Source of the DNA: Tilletiopsis washingtonensis
Lineage: Eukaryota; Basidiomycota; Exobasidiomycetes; Entylomatales
NCBI RefSeq assembly: GCF_003144115.1
Contig: NW_020311999.1
Coordinates: 514,239-578,238 of the forward strand
Length of the DNA stretch: 64,000 bases
Reading direction: 5' to 3'
Shown: positions 1 through 11,878 of the stretch, in pieces
Numbering within the stretch: the stretch's first letter is position 1
Layout of the letters: every line of letters begins with the position of its first letter
Position numbers and translations under genes: made by a program
Notes under the pieces: model-generated
Told to the model about the DNA's origin: nothing
The model's input: only the letters and a program-made list of their open reading frames with translations
Database searches by the model: none

Positions 1-1828
1 CGCCTCCTGTTGTGCTGTAGCAGCGGCGCCAGGCATCATTCTCTGCGCAAACTCCCGCTGTCGAACGCGTCGACGACGCTGCATGATCCGCAGTCCTTCA
101 TAGAAGACGTATGCGGTGGCAGCGCCGATGATGCACCAACGCTTCAAGTCGCCGGCATGCCGAGTGAAGACGTAGACGAGAATGCTGAGCTTGAAGGCGA
201 GAAAGAGCATCGGCGCTGCGACGGCGCTCAACTCTTGGAGCAGCAGCGCAGGAAGTAGACGCCGCTCCATACGCGCAGGACCGCCTGCTTGTGCTGCGGC
301 GGGAGCAGCGGTGGCGGCCGCAGCAGCAGCGGGCACACCACGCAGGCGCTCCTCGAACGGAAGGTCCCGGCCCGCCGCGCCTGCGCTGGAGATCTCCTCG
401 CGATGTGCGGCGTAGAGGAAGAGCCGACTGGAAACGTCGCGCAGTAGCTCGATGCGGAAGCGGAGATGATGGAGGAGCTCGTTGATCACTAGTGCTCGAG
501 GAGTGAGCGGTAGCCTCAAGAGGTATGGCAGGCCGCTGCGTGGAGGTGTGATCAGTGATGCGGCACGGCGTGCCCTGCGCAAAACGGGACTTACTCGACT
601 TCAACGGCCTGTTGTAGGTGCGCCAACTTCTCTTGCTCGTCTGCTCCCCGAGTCGACAACGCTGCCATGCAGATCCTGTCCTCCCACTCCTGCGGCAACG
701 CCCTCTTCAAATCATCCTCCACTTCCGGCAGGCGCAAGAAGACGGACTCGCAGCCATGCGCATCCTGAAACGCCTCTTTCTGCGTCACGCCCAGCTGCTG
801 CAGCACTTGCGGCAGTGCAGGCGCAGGGGGCGGCGAGGAGGGCGCGCCATAGAGCTCGTGCCAAAGCGTGGCGTAGATGTCGCCGTAGCGTACAGACTTT
901 GCTTGAAAGGCTGTCGCTAGCCGTAGGATGGTCGTAGGCGCCATGCCAGGCAGCGAGTCGGAGAGACGCGTCAGATCGCATGCGCCAGCCGCAGGTGCGT
1001 GAGGTGCGGTTGAAGAAGCAGACGCAGCTGCGCCACTACTCGCAGCGGCAGCGGCAGCGACGGCCGTGCCCTCGAACAGCAGCGCCGCATCAGAGGAAGC
1101 TTGCCGACGCATAGCGACGACGCTGGGTGCGCGTGAGGCCAGGCGAGGACGCAGTGTGGAGGCTTCGGGATCGGCCCAGGCGTCGGGACGCACTACTAGG
1201 TGGAGCGATGCTGGGTCTTGAGGGTCCGACTGGTTGGTGAGAGGGTGTGAGCCGAGATGGATGAGGAGAGAGCGATGAGCGGCTGCTGGAGCACAGGCGT
1301 GGACACAATAGAGAGCCTCGCAACGAGCCCGTAAGCAGTGTATGGCTACAGAGCTGCATGCCAGAGAAGTAGGGGAGACCGAGCTTGGACCCTCTCGTGT
1401 CCGATTCTGGTGCCTCGAGCCAACGGCCCGCGGCCCGCTTCTCTCGTGTCTCTCGTCTCACCCCATGCCTCTGCGCTGCTGCCCCCGCTCCGCCGCTCCA
1501 CTTCTCTCGTACTCACGCCACCCATGCCCTCGACGGTCTCCTCATCTTGCATCAAGCGGCCCGCTCTGATGCAGCGCATGCCCTCGGCGCGCGGCCTGCC
1601 CGGCCACGCCGCCTCAATGTGCCGCTTCACCTGCGCAATCGTCGTGTGGGGCGCGACGGCGAGGCTGTCGAGCGCCCCTGCGCCGAGAGTGGAGGAGGAG
1701 AGGGAAGAGGAGAGAGGGAGCGAGGGAGACTTGATGCGTAGATGCACGAGACGCTCGGAAGGCGGAGCGGCGCTGCTGCCTGCGTTGCTGCTGGGCCCGG
1801 CGGCCACGGGCGAGAGAGGCGCCTGCAT
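1..1828 (-). CDS. Herp/Usa1-like ubiquitin-like-domain membrane protein (3' end beyond window)
   Basis: Exons (minus): 1517-1828, 595-1229 and <1-535, phases agreeing. The start at 1828 is the first ATG of the open frame and precedes a ubiquitin-like fold: a beta strand VHLRIKSP, then TIAQVKRHIEAAW, then RCIRAGRLMQDEETV. After intron 1 this ends with ASLHLVVRP, the classic closing strand of Herp-type ubiquitin-like domains. A long Ala/Ser-rich linker follows, then a helical region, and near residues 420-460 two hydrophobic segments (MLFLAFKLSILVYVF and IIGAATAYVFYEGL) before a basic tail. Herp and yeast Usa1 have this layout and scaffold the Hrd1 ER-associated degradation ligase; an ER-membrane role is inferred from it. 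The DSC-complex subunit Dsc3 also pairs a ubiquitin-like domain with TM segments, but its middle part looks different. Intron 1 is unusually long (287 nt) and could hide a small exon. The stop codon lies off the left edge. Confidence 0.62.
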
Positions 1829-2278
1829 CGCGCACAGCGAGGCGGTGCCGGCCAGCGAGGATGCTTGGGCCGCCTCGGACGACGGACGCAGCCGGGCCTG
1901 AGAGCAGGCGGTGGCGTGCGCGAAGACGAGCGAGGCCGTGCAGACGCGCCGTGTACGGAGTCGTCGAGCCGAACGAAGTCTAGTGTGGAACGGTGAGGCG
2001 GTGATGGTGGTGGTGCTGAGGCGAGCTCCTGGGCTGAGCCCGAGCGCCGGCAGGCAACAGCAGCCAGCCAGCTGCACGCAGCGCACCGCCGCTGCCGCTG
2101 CCGGCGTGCCTTGCCTTCCCCGCGCCGCCGCCGCCGGCCACGTCGGCGCCGGCCGCTGTTCCCACGCTCCTCTCTCGCACGACAGGCGTTTGAAAAATGT
2201 GCCCGGCCTCGCCTCGCCTTGCCCTCGCCGCATGCCGCCCTCTGCCCTCCCGCCCGCACCACCCCATCCACCGCCGCC
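1829..2278. promoter_or_regulatory. Divergent intergenic region, Herp-like gene / LYAR gene
   Basis: These 450 bases separate two start codons pointing away from each other, so the region must hold both promoters and 5' leaders. It is GC-rich, with CCGCCG-type tracts and a pyrimidine-rich stretch just before the LYAR ATG. I see no convincing TATA box and no additional gene. Confidence 0.5.
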
Positions 2279-3194
2279 ATGGTCTCCTTCAACTGCGAAG
2301 CCTGCAACGACGCCGTCAAGAAGCCCAAGCTGGAGCAGCACTACGCGCGCTGCTGGGCGCCCTTCACCTGCCTCGACTGCAGCGTGCAGTTCGGCAGCAG
2401 TGCCGAGTGGAAGGGACACACGAGCTGCATCAGCGAGGCTCAGAAGTACGAGCGCAGGTGCGTCAGAGGAGACGTGTCTGGCGGGAAGGAAGAGGAGGAG
2501 GAGGCCAGCATTGGTGCGCTAGGGAGGAGACTGGACAGGCCACCCAAGCCGCAAGGCGTCCGAGCCACAGCCACTTGCACAGCACTAGCCAGCTCGCCAG
2601 CTCTTGAGCGCACGGCAGCAGCAGCGGCAGCATCGTCGCACGACCTCAGGCAAGGCTGACCGCCGAGGCACTTTGTACAGCGTCTACCGTCCCCCTATGA
2701 AGAAGGGCAAGGGCAACCAGCAGCAGAACAACAGCAACGCCGCCGCCGCCGCCCCGGCACCCGCGCCGGCTGCCGCACCCGCACCTGCGCCCGTCGCTGC
2801 GCCTGCGCCGGCGCCCGCACAGGCAGAGGCAAGCAAGGCGAGCAAGAAGCGCAAGGCCGACGCCGACGCCGAGCCTGCCGCAGCCGCAGCTGCTCCCGTA
2901 GCGAGCAAGGAGGAGGACAAGGCGGCGCGCAAGGCTGCCAAGCGCGCGGCCAAGGAGGCGGCCAAGTCTGCTGCATCCGCGCCCGCACCCGCACCTGCAC
3001 CGGCGCCGGCGCCGAGCGTCGTCGAGGCCGCACCCGCACCGGCGGCCGAGGCCAAGGAGGCAAAGGAGAGCAAGGCCGAAAAGGCGGCGCGCAAAGAGGC
3101 AAAGAGGGCGAAGAAGGAGGCAAAGGAGGAGAAGAAGCTGGCGAAGCAGGCCAAGAAGGCCGCTGCACCTGCCGCTGCTGCCGGTGAGTCGTAG
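2279..3194 (+). CDS. LYAR-type nucleolar zinc-finger protein
   Basis: Exons 2279-2457 and 2681-3194 give 230 residues. The N-terminus is a typical LYAR pair of zinc fingers: CEAC...HYARC (about residues 6-25) and CLDC...HTSC (about 33-52), followed by SEAQKYERSVYRPP. That last stretch matches the conserved LYAR tail (QKYxxxLYKGPK) only when intron 1 ends at the CAG at 2678-2680; this fixed the splice choice. The rest is low complexity: Ala-Pro repeats and Lys/Ala/Glu-rich helices, normal for LYAR proteins that bind nucleic acid in the nucleolus and act in rRNA processing and growth control. A GTGAGT at 3183 overlaps the last codons. If it is used as a donor the C-terminus would differ, but the frame reaches a stop at 3192 without it. 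Confidence 0.82.
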
Positions 3195-3488
3195 GCCTCT
3201 TGCGGCGCGCGGCAGGGAGAGTGTGGGGGAGGAGGGCGAGGGAGGTTGTAATCTAGAGAGGCTACCTGGCAATCCTATGCGCTTGCACCAGCGCTTTGAG
3301 GCCTGAACGGGAGCGCATTGTGTGTCTGGGTGGGAGGCGGCGTGCAGGCAGTCCAGAAGACGCGTAGCTGATCCTCAAGTCTGATCGCAGAGTCTTCAAT
3401 CGTCGCGCCCGTCGTCATAGCAGCGCCAATCGCTTCTTCTTCTCGTCCAGCCGCTCGTCTGGTGGCATCAGCGCCCAGCACACTCGGC

Positions 3489-4719
3489 ATGGGACCTTCA
3501 ACTGCCTCCAGTTCCGGCACCTCCTCCCCACTGCAGAGCAGCAACAGCATCTCTCGCATCTCCGGCGGACGCGTCAAGCAACGTCTAGTGGGATCCGCCT
3601 CGACGCGCAACTCTCGTTGGTCCTCCGACGTCTCGTTGCCGGGACACAAGTTGCTCTCGTCAATGGGCTGGTCAGCGGGCCAGGGCCTCGGCTCGGGAGC
3701 TCAGGGACGCGCCGACCCACTTGCGGCGAGCTTGAAGCTCGACAAGAGCGGCATTGGAGCTGCGCGCTATGAGAGGGAGGCCAGGGCGGCGGGGAGACCT
3801 GATGCATGGACTGGCGCGGGAGGCGAACTCGGCGGCCTGTTCGAGCGATTGAACGCTGCCGCGGCGGCTGCGGCGGCAGCATCTCCGGCGCCGGAAGCAG
3901 TGGTCATCGAGGCAGAGGCAGAGGGATCACGCAAGCGTAAACGCGATGAAACGGCAGAGGAGAAAGATGCACGACGAGCGGCGAAGAAGCTCGAGAAGGC
4001 GCAAGAGAAGGCAGCACGCAAGGCGGAGAAGAAGGGCGAGAAGGCAGCGGCCGTCGATCAGGTCATCGGCGCCGTCGTCGCCGCCGATCCGGAACTGGCG
4101 AAAGACGCAAAGGCGGTGCGCGCATTGAAGAAGGATGCGGCGGCTGGCAAGCCTATCCGGCTCGCGTGAGTCGCCACCTTACCCCGCCCTTGCGCCTCGA
4201 GACGCCGTGCTGACCGTATGCGTGTCTCTGTACAGATCACGAGCCAAGTTCCTGCGCGCCAAGCGCATGGTCGGCTCGGACTCGGTCAGCATCAACGAGA
4301 TTCTCGGCATCACCACGCCCTCTGGTGCTTCTTCTCCCGCGCCCCTGTCAGCACAGAGCACTGCTGCGCCCACACCTCGTGCCGCTTCACCCTCTTCGAG
4401 TGTCGCAGAGACCAAGGCCGCCTCTAAGGCCGACAAGGCGTCCGCAGCCGAAGCCGCCGCGCGCGCGAACATCGCAGCCACCGAATCAGGCGAGCGTCCC
4501 AAGTCAATGGTCGCCGTGACGGAGGCGCTGCCTCCCAGCGCAGACCCTTCCTTCGCCTCGGGCGGAGGCATGATTGTCTCGCCGCTCTCGGTGCAGGAGT
4601 ATCTCAGTCGACGGCTGACCGTCAAGAAAGCTGCCATCCTGCGCGCGCAGCGCGAGAAGCAGAAGCAGGACGACGACGCTGTGTGGGCTCGCGCGGCGAC
4701 TGTTGGCACTGCTGCTTGA
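3489..4719 (+). CDS. G-patch domain RNA-associated protein
   Basis: Exons 3489-4165 and 4236-4719 give 386 residues. The G-patch lies at about residues 55-100: HKLLSSMGWSAGQGLG, then GAQGRADPLAASLK and DKSGIGA, with the expected glycines and aromatic. G-patches activate DEAH helicases such as Prp43 or bind RNA. A Lys/Ala/Glu-rich coiled region follows (RKRKRDETAEEKDARRAAKK), then a Ser/Ala-rich tail. ATG 3489 is the first in-frame methionine; the frame is open somewhat upstream but without an earlier ATG. Distribution (nucleolar or spliceosomal) cannot be settled from sequence; PXR1-like and splicing-factor roles are both possible. It lies 294 bases behind the LYAR gene on the same strand and ends 88 bases from the convergent ArAE-like gene. 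Confidence 0.8.
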
Positions 4720-4807
4720 GACGCTCGCTCGCAATGCACACTGGTCACGCAGGCTGAGTGATGCGTGACATTGAGATGGGAGCAGAGGTGCGGACCGGAC
4801 CCCGAGG

Positions 4808-7800
4808 CTAGCTGTACTCTGTAGGTCGATAAGCATGCGTGCGGTTGAAGTCCAGCGTGATCGGATATCTTTCGCCCACGAGAGCTTTCGTGGCGTTGAC
4901 GAGACGATCGAAGCGCAGCACGAGACCAAACATGACGCTGACGCCGACGGAGAAGGCTTGGTACTGCGGCTCCTTGAGGACGGAGGGAGTAATGAGGCGC
5001 GGAAGACCGAACTGGCGAGAGAGAGAGGTCAGTGGGGAGGCGGGAGGGGAGAGAAGTGGAGGCACACACATCTTCGTCTTCTTCCCCGCGCGAGATGGCG
5101 AAGCCTCCTTGCGCTACGAGGAGCAGTCGCTCGACGAGCACAGGCGTGACTGGGAGGGGCAAGGGAAGGAAGAGTGTGGAGGGAGAGAAGAAGAGGAAGG
5201 GGGGGGGGGGCGTCAGCGTGGCCGGCGAGTCGCGACCGTGTCTGCCTACCTTGCGGCAGCGCCTCTCCTGTCTGCAGTGCCGTCGAGCACATCTGCAGCA
5301 CGGCAATGACGTCGCCCAGAAAGAGCGGATCCAAGCCGCGCGTGCGGCGCAGCAGTGCTGCGCTATATGCCGGGCCCAGCTCCTCGCTGACGACGACGGC
5401 GTGGCTGAGCAGCTTTGAGATCTCCATCTCGGTGGCCGCCAGCGTGTCGTACCGCTTGGTAGGCCACCGACCACGCAGCGAGAACTCGTACGAGACGACA
5501 GCTCGCAGAAGAGCAATGCGCCGGAGCTTGCTGCGTGTGGTGAGCAGCTTGGCATGCAGCTCGCGCGGCACGGCTTCGTCGCTGTGGCTCGAGGCGGCAA
5601 AGGAGATGAGATCGGCGAAGAGCTGGCACAGCTCGTTGATGATCGCAGCCTGCTCGACACGTCAGTACAGCGACATGCTCGCTCTCGCCGGGCAACTCAC
5701 ATGTGCTGTGCGCTGGTAGCGTCGCAGCGTGGAGCTTGGCGGCAGGATTGAGACTGAGGGGCCGGGGAAGGAAAGCTCAGCAGATGGTCTTTGACCGCTC
5801 ACGACAGTGCTCACCGATCACCGCCGCGCCTGTGCCAATGGCGGTAGCGACGAAGCGGCGCCAAGCGACGCCCCACCCGGTGCCGGAGAAGCCAATCGTG
5901 GGGTTTATGCTGTCCTTGAGACTGTAGCCCATCACGAGCGCCGCGGTGATGGAGAGGATGATGGCCGTGATAGGCGGGCCGGGGAGGTGCAGACGCAGCA
6001 GCATCAGGAACGGATAGCCGACCGCTGCGGTGGCCATGACTGCGTAGGGATTCTGCGCAGACGCGTGTCAGTACTAAGAGCGAGGCGATGCATGCATTCT
6101 GCTTTCGACTCACGGCTGCATCGTTGCCGCCCGAGGCGATCGTCCAGAGCAGCAGGCCAAGCGTGGCGCCGACGAGCGTGGCCATCATACGACTGACGAA
6201 GCCAAAGGCCACTTCGCCGCGATGGCGCGCCAGGCAGAGCTGCGCCTGGAAGACGGCCCACACGGCCTTTTCGTTGTACATGAAGCCGGCCGTCTGGCGC
6301 AGATACGACGGCAGCGTCAGCAGCGCCGTCGTCATGGCTGCCTTGACGACGCTGGGTGAGAAGTACGCGTGAGCCCAGACAGGAGACGTGGTGCCGCGTT
6401 GAACTCACAAGGCGGCCGTCGGACCCTGCAGGCGATGCAGCCAGTGCGAGGCGCGCGAGCCGATCTCCTGCACCATGTTCTCCGGCTCCAGCGCATCAGG
6501 GTCCCTGCGTCGAGTGCTTCCCAAGCTAGACACGAGCGGCGCAGAGTAGGCAATCTCCTGCGGCTCATCGTCGTGCTGCGTGCTGTCGGCCGACGGCTCG
6601 CCCATGGCGCGCCACGTCTCTGCATGAAAGAGCCGCGGCAGTTGCGGCAGATGGAAGCGTCCGCCTTTCGAGGAGCGCTGGTCCTCGACATTGGCAATCA
6701 CCTTGAGCAGCTCCAGCAAACGCACGGTAAAGCGCTTCGTGTGGAATGCATGCACGTAGGCCTGGAAGAGGTAGCGGTGCGGCACGCGCTTGTCCGGCGG
6801 ACAGTCGGGGTCGAGACTGCGCTCAAAGGGCTCGACGATGGCGTGGTTGCGCGAGAATTCGGCGAGCTCCTGCTCAAGATGCTCGACGACCAGACGCGTG
6901 CTCTTCAATTTCTCGCCGTCGGCGGCCGCCTTGCCTCCGAGGACGCGACGCCGCAGGAGCGAGAGGCGCTCGTGGTTGAGCGCGCCAAGCCACGCAACCA
7001 CATGATCCAGACCATCCGCCTGTGCAGCAAGGATGTTGCGGCTCGTCTCGCCCAGGATGCGCATGCACGTCTCGGTGTGCACGTCGTACTCCTTGCGATG
7101 CAGGCGCGACTCGAGCGCAGAGAAGCGCAGCGACTCCCACGTGCCCACGGGCGCCGGCTCGTGGTGGCGGGGCAGATGCAGATGCCAGCGCGAGTGCGAG
7201 GGCTGACTGTGACTGTCGTGATCGGAGCCGGGCGAGTGCGGTCGGCTGGAGGGAAAGAGATGCGGAAAGTGGCGTGACAGCGCGCCCATGTGCTGTTCCG
7301 CGTCGTTGGGCTTTGCCTGCAGATGACTGCGACCTGCGCCGGTGGGCGAAGGCGGCCGCGAGGGACTGGGCGTCGCCATCGGCGAAGCAACAGGTGTGCC
7401 GCCCCGCGACGGCAGAGGCGTGTGAGGGAAGCGATCGTGCTTGAGGTCCGCGCGCACGATGCTGTAGAAGTACGCCCAGCCGTCGCTCGGATTCATCAAG
7501 CGGCGCGTGAGCAGCACGAGCTCCGAGAGCTCCGCGCCGGACGCAAGCCCGAACGAAAGCTCGCGAGTCAGCAGGCGCGCCGAAGCCTGTAGTGGCAGCA
7601 GCGAGCCTTCGCTCTTCGCCACGTGCTCGTGCACGCGCGTGAAGTTGAAGTCGGGCGACAGCGGACTCTCCTGCAGCAGCTCGATCTGGTCCCTCGCTGC
7701 GAGCGACAGCGGTTCGAGTACGGCGCACAGCCGCTCGACGAATAGGCTGTTAACACTCTTTGGGAAGAAGCACGCCGAGACGCAGATGCTGATAGCCGCT

Positions 7801-8733
7801 TTCAGGGCCAACGGGATGATGATCTGCTCAGCCAGCTTGTAGTAGGGATACGGAAAGAGCGCCGCGTAGGCGAGGTTGATGTCGAGACAGATGCAGGCGA
7901 GGATGGAGGCGAAGAGGAAGGGCGACGGCCCGAACTTGGTCTTGAGATAGAGGCACGCCGCTGCGCCGATGGAGAGGAACACGCCGCAGATCACCGCCGG
8001 CCCTGCCTCCAAATACTCTCCGCTGAAGACAGCGGTGAGCGGTGCCTCGCTGGCGCTGAGGGTGCGCGAGCGCGCCAGCGAGGCCAGCTTGATGCCCAAG
8101 CAGCTCCACGCCCACGCCACGAGCTGCAGGCCAAGCGTGAAGAGCTCCCGCTCGATGACGGCCACGAGGGGGATCTCGGCCGGCTGGATGAAGGCGCCGA
8201 GCAGCGCGAGGAAGGAGGCATTGCCGAGCCGCGCCTCGACGGCGGGAATGACCATGCAGAGCGTGCACTGGCAGCGGAGACGCACTGAGCTGGCTGCGCT
8301 ACGCCGTCCGGGCAGGCTTTGGAAGACTCACGAGCCACGCGACGATGGAGCTGCGGATCAGCGGCTTCATCTTGGCCCAGCTCGTCAGCACCGGCACGAC
8401 CCATGCGACTTGCGAGGGCAGCGCCACGCCGCGCCGGCGCTGCTTGCCCGTGCCGCCATCGTCTGTATCTGCTCCCTTGCCGAGCGCCTCTGCATCCTTG
8501 CTGCCGCTCGCACCAGCTGGCGACGCAGCGCTGCTGTCCGAGTCCGGCGCGCGCGCGGCCGTGCGTCGCCGCGGCTCGGCGGGCGAGGCGGACGTGCTGC
8601 TGCGCTGCGAGTGCGGGCGCGAGGAGAGCGGGTGTCGAGCGGCGTCGGCGTCGTCGCGCGGCGAGAAGCTGACGTGGTGCGGCGTGGCGGCGCCAGAGCC
8701 AGGCGGCGCAAGATGCTCCGCCGAGGCGGGCAT
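4808..8733 (-). CDS. ArAE_2/FUSC-like fungal membrane transporter (brefeldin A-sensitivity family)
   Basis: Eight exons (minus): 8332-8733, 6409-8267, 6114-6351, 5815-6052, 5701-5753, 5250-5649, 5070-5149, 4808-5011; 1157 residues with all phases consistent. Residues 1-95 are Ser/Ala-rich and disordered. Then comes an N-terminal membrane block (about 100-320) with hydrophobic helices such as VICGVFLSIGAAACLYL and FLFASILACICLDINLAYAAL, as in the fungal 'ER transporter, 6TM N-terminal' domain. A long cytosolic middle follows, and then a second membrane block beginning FVVKAAMTTALLTLPSYL, with LGLLLWTIASG and ITAIILSITAALVMGYSL. This double-block arrangement is that of the aromatic acid exporter/FUSC superfamily; substrates in fungi are largely unknown. 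The C-terminal residues 870-1157 form a soluble helical domain. The intron at 5150-5249 contains a 12-C tract on the coding strand. Confidence 0.85.
5199..5210. repeat. 12-nt G homopolymer in an ArAE-like gene intron
   Basis: Twelve consecutive G on the plus strand are twelve C on the coding strand, lying just after a CTGACG branch-like site in the intron 5150-5249. It probably serves as part of the polypyrimidine tract. Its length may be error-prone. Confidence 0.9.
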
Positions 8734-9217
8734 GGCCGAGCGAGTGCGAAGAGGGAGAGAGACGAGGCCTGGCTGAGCTGCGAGAGGGATGGCCGTAGGG
8801 AGGCAGGCCTCGACGCGCGCTGCCGCGGCTTCATTCGATTATCGCGGGCCGCGCCGCTGCCGGCGGCGCGTGTCGGCCCGATGCGTCGGACTTGCACGCA
8901 CCTCCCTCCCTCGCACTCTGCGGCACCATGCTGATGACTCGGCCCGGTGCTCACACACGCTTACTCGCTCAAGCCTGAGTGACAGCAGCGCTCCTCAGCC
9001 GCTCAAAGGTCTGTCATGCCCAGGCCACGAGGACGAAGGCACTTGTCGGTGATCGCCGAGTCCCGAGACGGCGCATCGCTGCCGCGCGCCCAGGGGCTGC
9101 TCCCACGCGGCGCGGCCCTTCCACGCTCTCGGCCGGCGCGCCAGGCACGGACCGTGCCTCCCGTCCACCATCCGCAGTCTCGCGACACGACTCGCCGGCC
9201 GCACACACGCACCACGC
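8734..9217. promoter_or_regulatory. Divergent intergenic region, ArAE-like gene / AKR1 gene
   Basis: These 484 bases lie between two outward-facing start codons and must carry both promoters. I see GC-rich DNA without an additional credible open frame, repeat or RNA gene. Confidence 0.5.
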
Positions 9218-11744
9218 ATGTCTGCGAGCCCGCCTGCCTCCGCCGCAGCGCTCGACGTCGGCGCTGCGGCCGGCGCGCCGTCGTCGTCCGGCGCATCCGG
9301 TGGCCTGGCGCCCGGCGCCGCCATCTCGCGGCCCACGACGCCCGCGACGATCCACTCGGCCGCGCAGCGCGGCGACCTGGCGCTCATCCAGCATCTCATC
9401 TCCACGGGCCGCGCCACCGCCAACGACCGCGACGAGGAGGGCATCACGCCGCTGCACTGGGCCGCCATCAATGCCCACACGCCCGTCTGCCGCTTCCTCC
9501 TCGAGCACGGCGCCGAGGTCGACGCGCTCGGCGGCGACCTCGTCGCCAGTCCGCTGCAGTGGGCCGCGCGCAACGGCCACCTCTACGTCATGCATCTCCT
9601 CCTCTCCGCCGGCGCAGACCCCACGCTCAGCGATGCGCAGGGCTTCAACGCGATGCATCTCACAGTGCACTCCTCGGCCGTCATGCCGCTGCTGCTGCTG
9701 CTCCAGCACACGGCCTTCTCCACCTTCTCCTCGCTCGACTCGGCAGACTCGCAGGGCCACACGCCACTCATGTGGGCAGCGTACCAGGGCGACGCCCTCT
9801 CGCTCGACTTGCTCCTGGCGCACGGCTCCGACGTGCATCGCCGCGATGCGACAGGCCTCACGCCCATGCACTGGGCCGTGGTCAAGGGCAACCGCCTCTG
9901 CATCCGCAAGCTGGCGGGCACGGGCAGCGACCTCTGGGCGCGCGAGGAGGGCGGCAAGACGCCGCGCGAGATGGCGGTGGAGCTGAAGAGCCTGGGCGCG
10001 TACAAAAAGGCGCTGGCGGATGTGGGGCTGGAGGAGGACGGCCGGCGCAAGTACCGGCCACTGGCAGAGGTGAGTTGTATCCTCCAGCTGCCAGGCGCAG
10101 CGACGCGTGCTGACGACCTCTTCCGCAGCGTCCTGCGCGGCAAGCCATCCTGGTGCTGCCCTTCCTCTCCTTCGGCCTCATGTTCCTCACGCTGAGCGTG
10201 CTGCCTTGGTTCACGGGCGTGCCGCTGGTGGTCGGCGAGTTCTTCGCGATGCACCACGTCATCACACGCGTGCTGCTCGACGCACAAGAGGCAGACAGCC
10301 TGCAGCGCAGCCCGTACTTCCTCGGCATCGTCTCGGGCAGCGTGGCATGGGTCGGCTGGGAATGGGCTGCCAAGATCGTGCACGGTGAGTCCAGCGCGCC
10401 ACTTCGGCTGGCTGCGCATGGCTGACGCACCGTCACAGCGACTCCCGGCCACGCCTTTGCGAACCTCACGTTCGCCATTGCCTTCCTCTCCTGCGCCTGG
10501 AATCTCTTCCGCGCCTCCACGCTCGAGCCAGGCCACGTGCCGCTGCCGCAGAGCGAGGCAGAGCGGAGGTTGGGCGTGCAGCAGCTGGCAGACGAGGGTC
10601 GGCTCAACGGGATGAACTACTGCATCACCTGCATGACCCGAAGACCGCTGCGCTCCAAGCACTGTCGCCTGTGCAAGCGCTGCGTCGCACGGCACGATCA
10701 CCACTGCCCTTGGGTCGCATCGTGCATCGGCGTCAACAATCACCGGCAATTCCTCGTCTTCCTCGGCTGCCTCGTCTACGGCATCGTCTCGTTCCTGTAC
10801 CTCACATACCACTGTGAGTGGCCTCCGAGGCGCTCACGCATCTCTGCTCACGCCGAGTCCCGCAGACTTTGCGCTCAACGCCACGTACCCTTACGTGCCG
10901 CTCATCAGCGCCTCGTGTCTGCTTACGAGCGACCTCTGCTCGGCGACGGACTACGACAGCTTCCTGTTTGCCGTGGCCATATGGGCGGGCCTGCAGCTGA
11001 GCTGGACAGTGGTGCTGCTGGGCGCGCAGTCGTGGCAGATCTCGCGCCAGCTCACGACGCTCGAGGTGGCCAACCTGGGCAGGTATGGCTTCATGGGCGG
11101 CCGCGGCTCCGTGAGTCACTGCGGCTCTGCGCAGGCCCCCCAGGAGAGCGAGCTGACGATGGGCACTGCAGAGTCTGCGCACCCAGACGGGCTTCATGGA
11201 GAACCGCGCCGCGACGCTGGCGTCCGGCCGCGAGCCAGAGCCCACGGACGAGGAAACGGGCGATGCACCCATGCCCGGCCGGCCCGCTGGCGGAGCGCCG
11301 CACGCACACGGCCCCGCGGCCAAGCTCAAGGGTGCCGGCGACTGGCTGCTGTCCATCGTCGGGCTGGATCTCTACACCAAGGGCAAGGCGGGCGAGGGCC
11401 TCAAAAAGGCGACCTCGGCGAGCAATCCGTTCGACACGGGCCTGGTGAACAATTGTCGAGGTGAGTGGAGCAGCCGCGTCACGCTCGCTGTCCATGCTGA
11501 CGGCGGGGCCCTGCGCGTAGACTTCTGGACGCGCGGCCGCGAGCTCGGCATCGACTACACGACGCTGCTCGACGTGCCGCCGGGAGGCTTTGTGCCGGCA
11601 CACCAGCGCGCCGGCGGCGACGACGACGAGCGAGGGTCCGGCCGGCGATGGAGCATGTGGCGCGGCCTCAGCGGCGCGGCCAGCCGCGGCACCTACCAGC
11701 TCGTCGGGCAGCAAGAGCAACGCAACGCCGACAGCATGGCGTGA
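9218..11744 (+). CDS. AKR1: AKR1-like ankyrin-repeat DHHC palmitoyltransferase
   Basis: Six exons: 9218-10069, 10129-10384, 10439-10813, 10866-11110, 11172-11460, 11521-11744; 746 residues, close to yeast Akr1 (764). Exon 1 encodes about six ankyrin repeats (residues 45-260; for example [21 protein letters not shown] and [21 protein letters not shown]). TM helices follow ([34 protein letters not shown]), then a Cys-rich domain starting [17 protein letters not shown] and the catalytic DHHC at residues 456-459 in HDHHCPW. Further TM segments and the usual [15 protein letters not shown] motif (NPF/TTxE-like region) come after. The family S-acylates peripheral and endocytic proteins at the Golgi. 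Unlike the S. cerevisiae enzyme, which carries DHYC, this one has the canonical DHHC. It ends 134 bases from the convergent SET9 gene. Confidence 0.94.
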
Positions 11745-11878
11745 GGGCGCAGCCGCCTTCGCCGCTTGAGCGGGCTCTTCCACAGGCCCGCCACGCGCAG
11801 TGCAATGCAGCACGGCACACACTCGCTCGCGGCCGTGGAAGGATGGGATTGCGTGCTGGTGTGACAGATGAAGGGGCG

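Noticed and set aside
2735-3190. Ala-Pro repeats in the LYAR gene as a possible microsatellite or separate repeat element
   Set aside because: Low-complexity tails of this kind are normal in nucleolar proteins, and codons vary within the repeat, so it is coding rather than a recent DNA repeat.
3183-3194. GTGAGT at the very end of the LYAR gene as a possible donor for a further exon
   Set aside because: The frame ends at a stop five bases later, and no downstream exon with LYAR similarity was found before the G-patch gene; kept only as a note.
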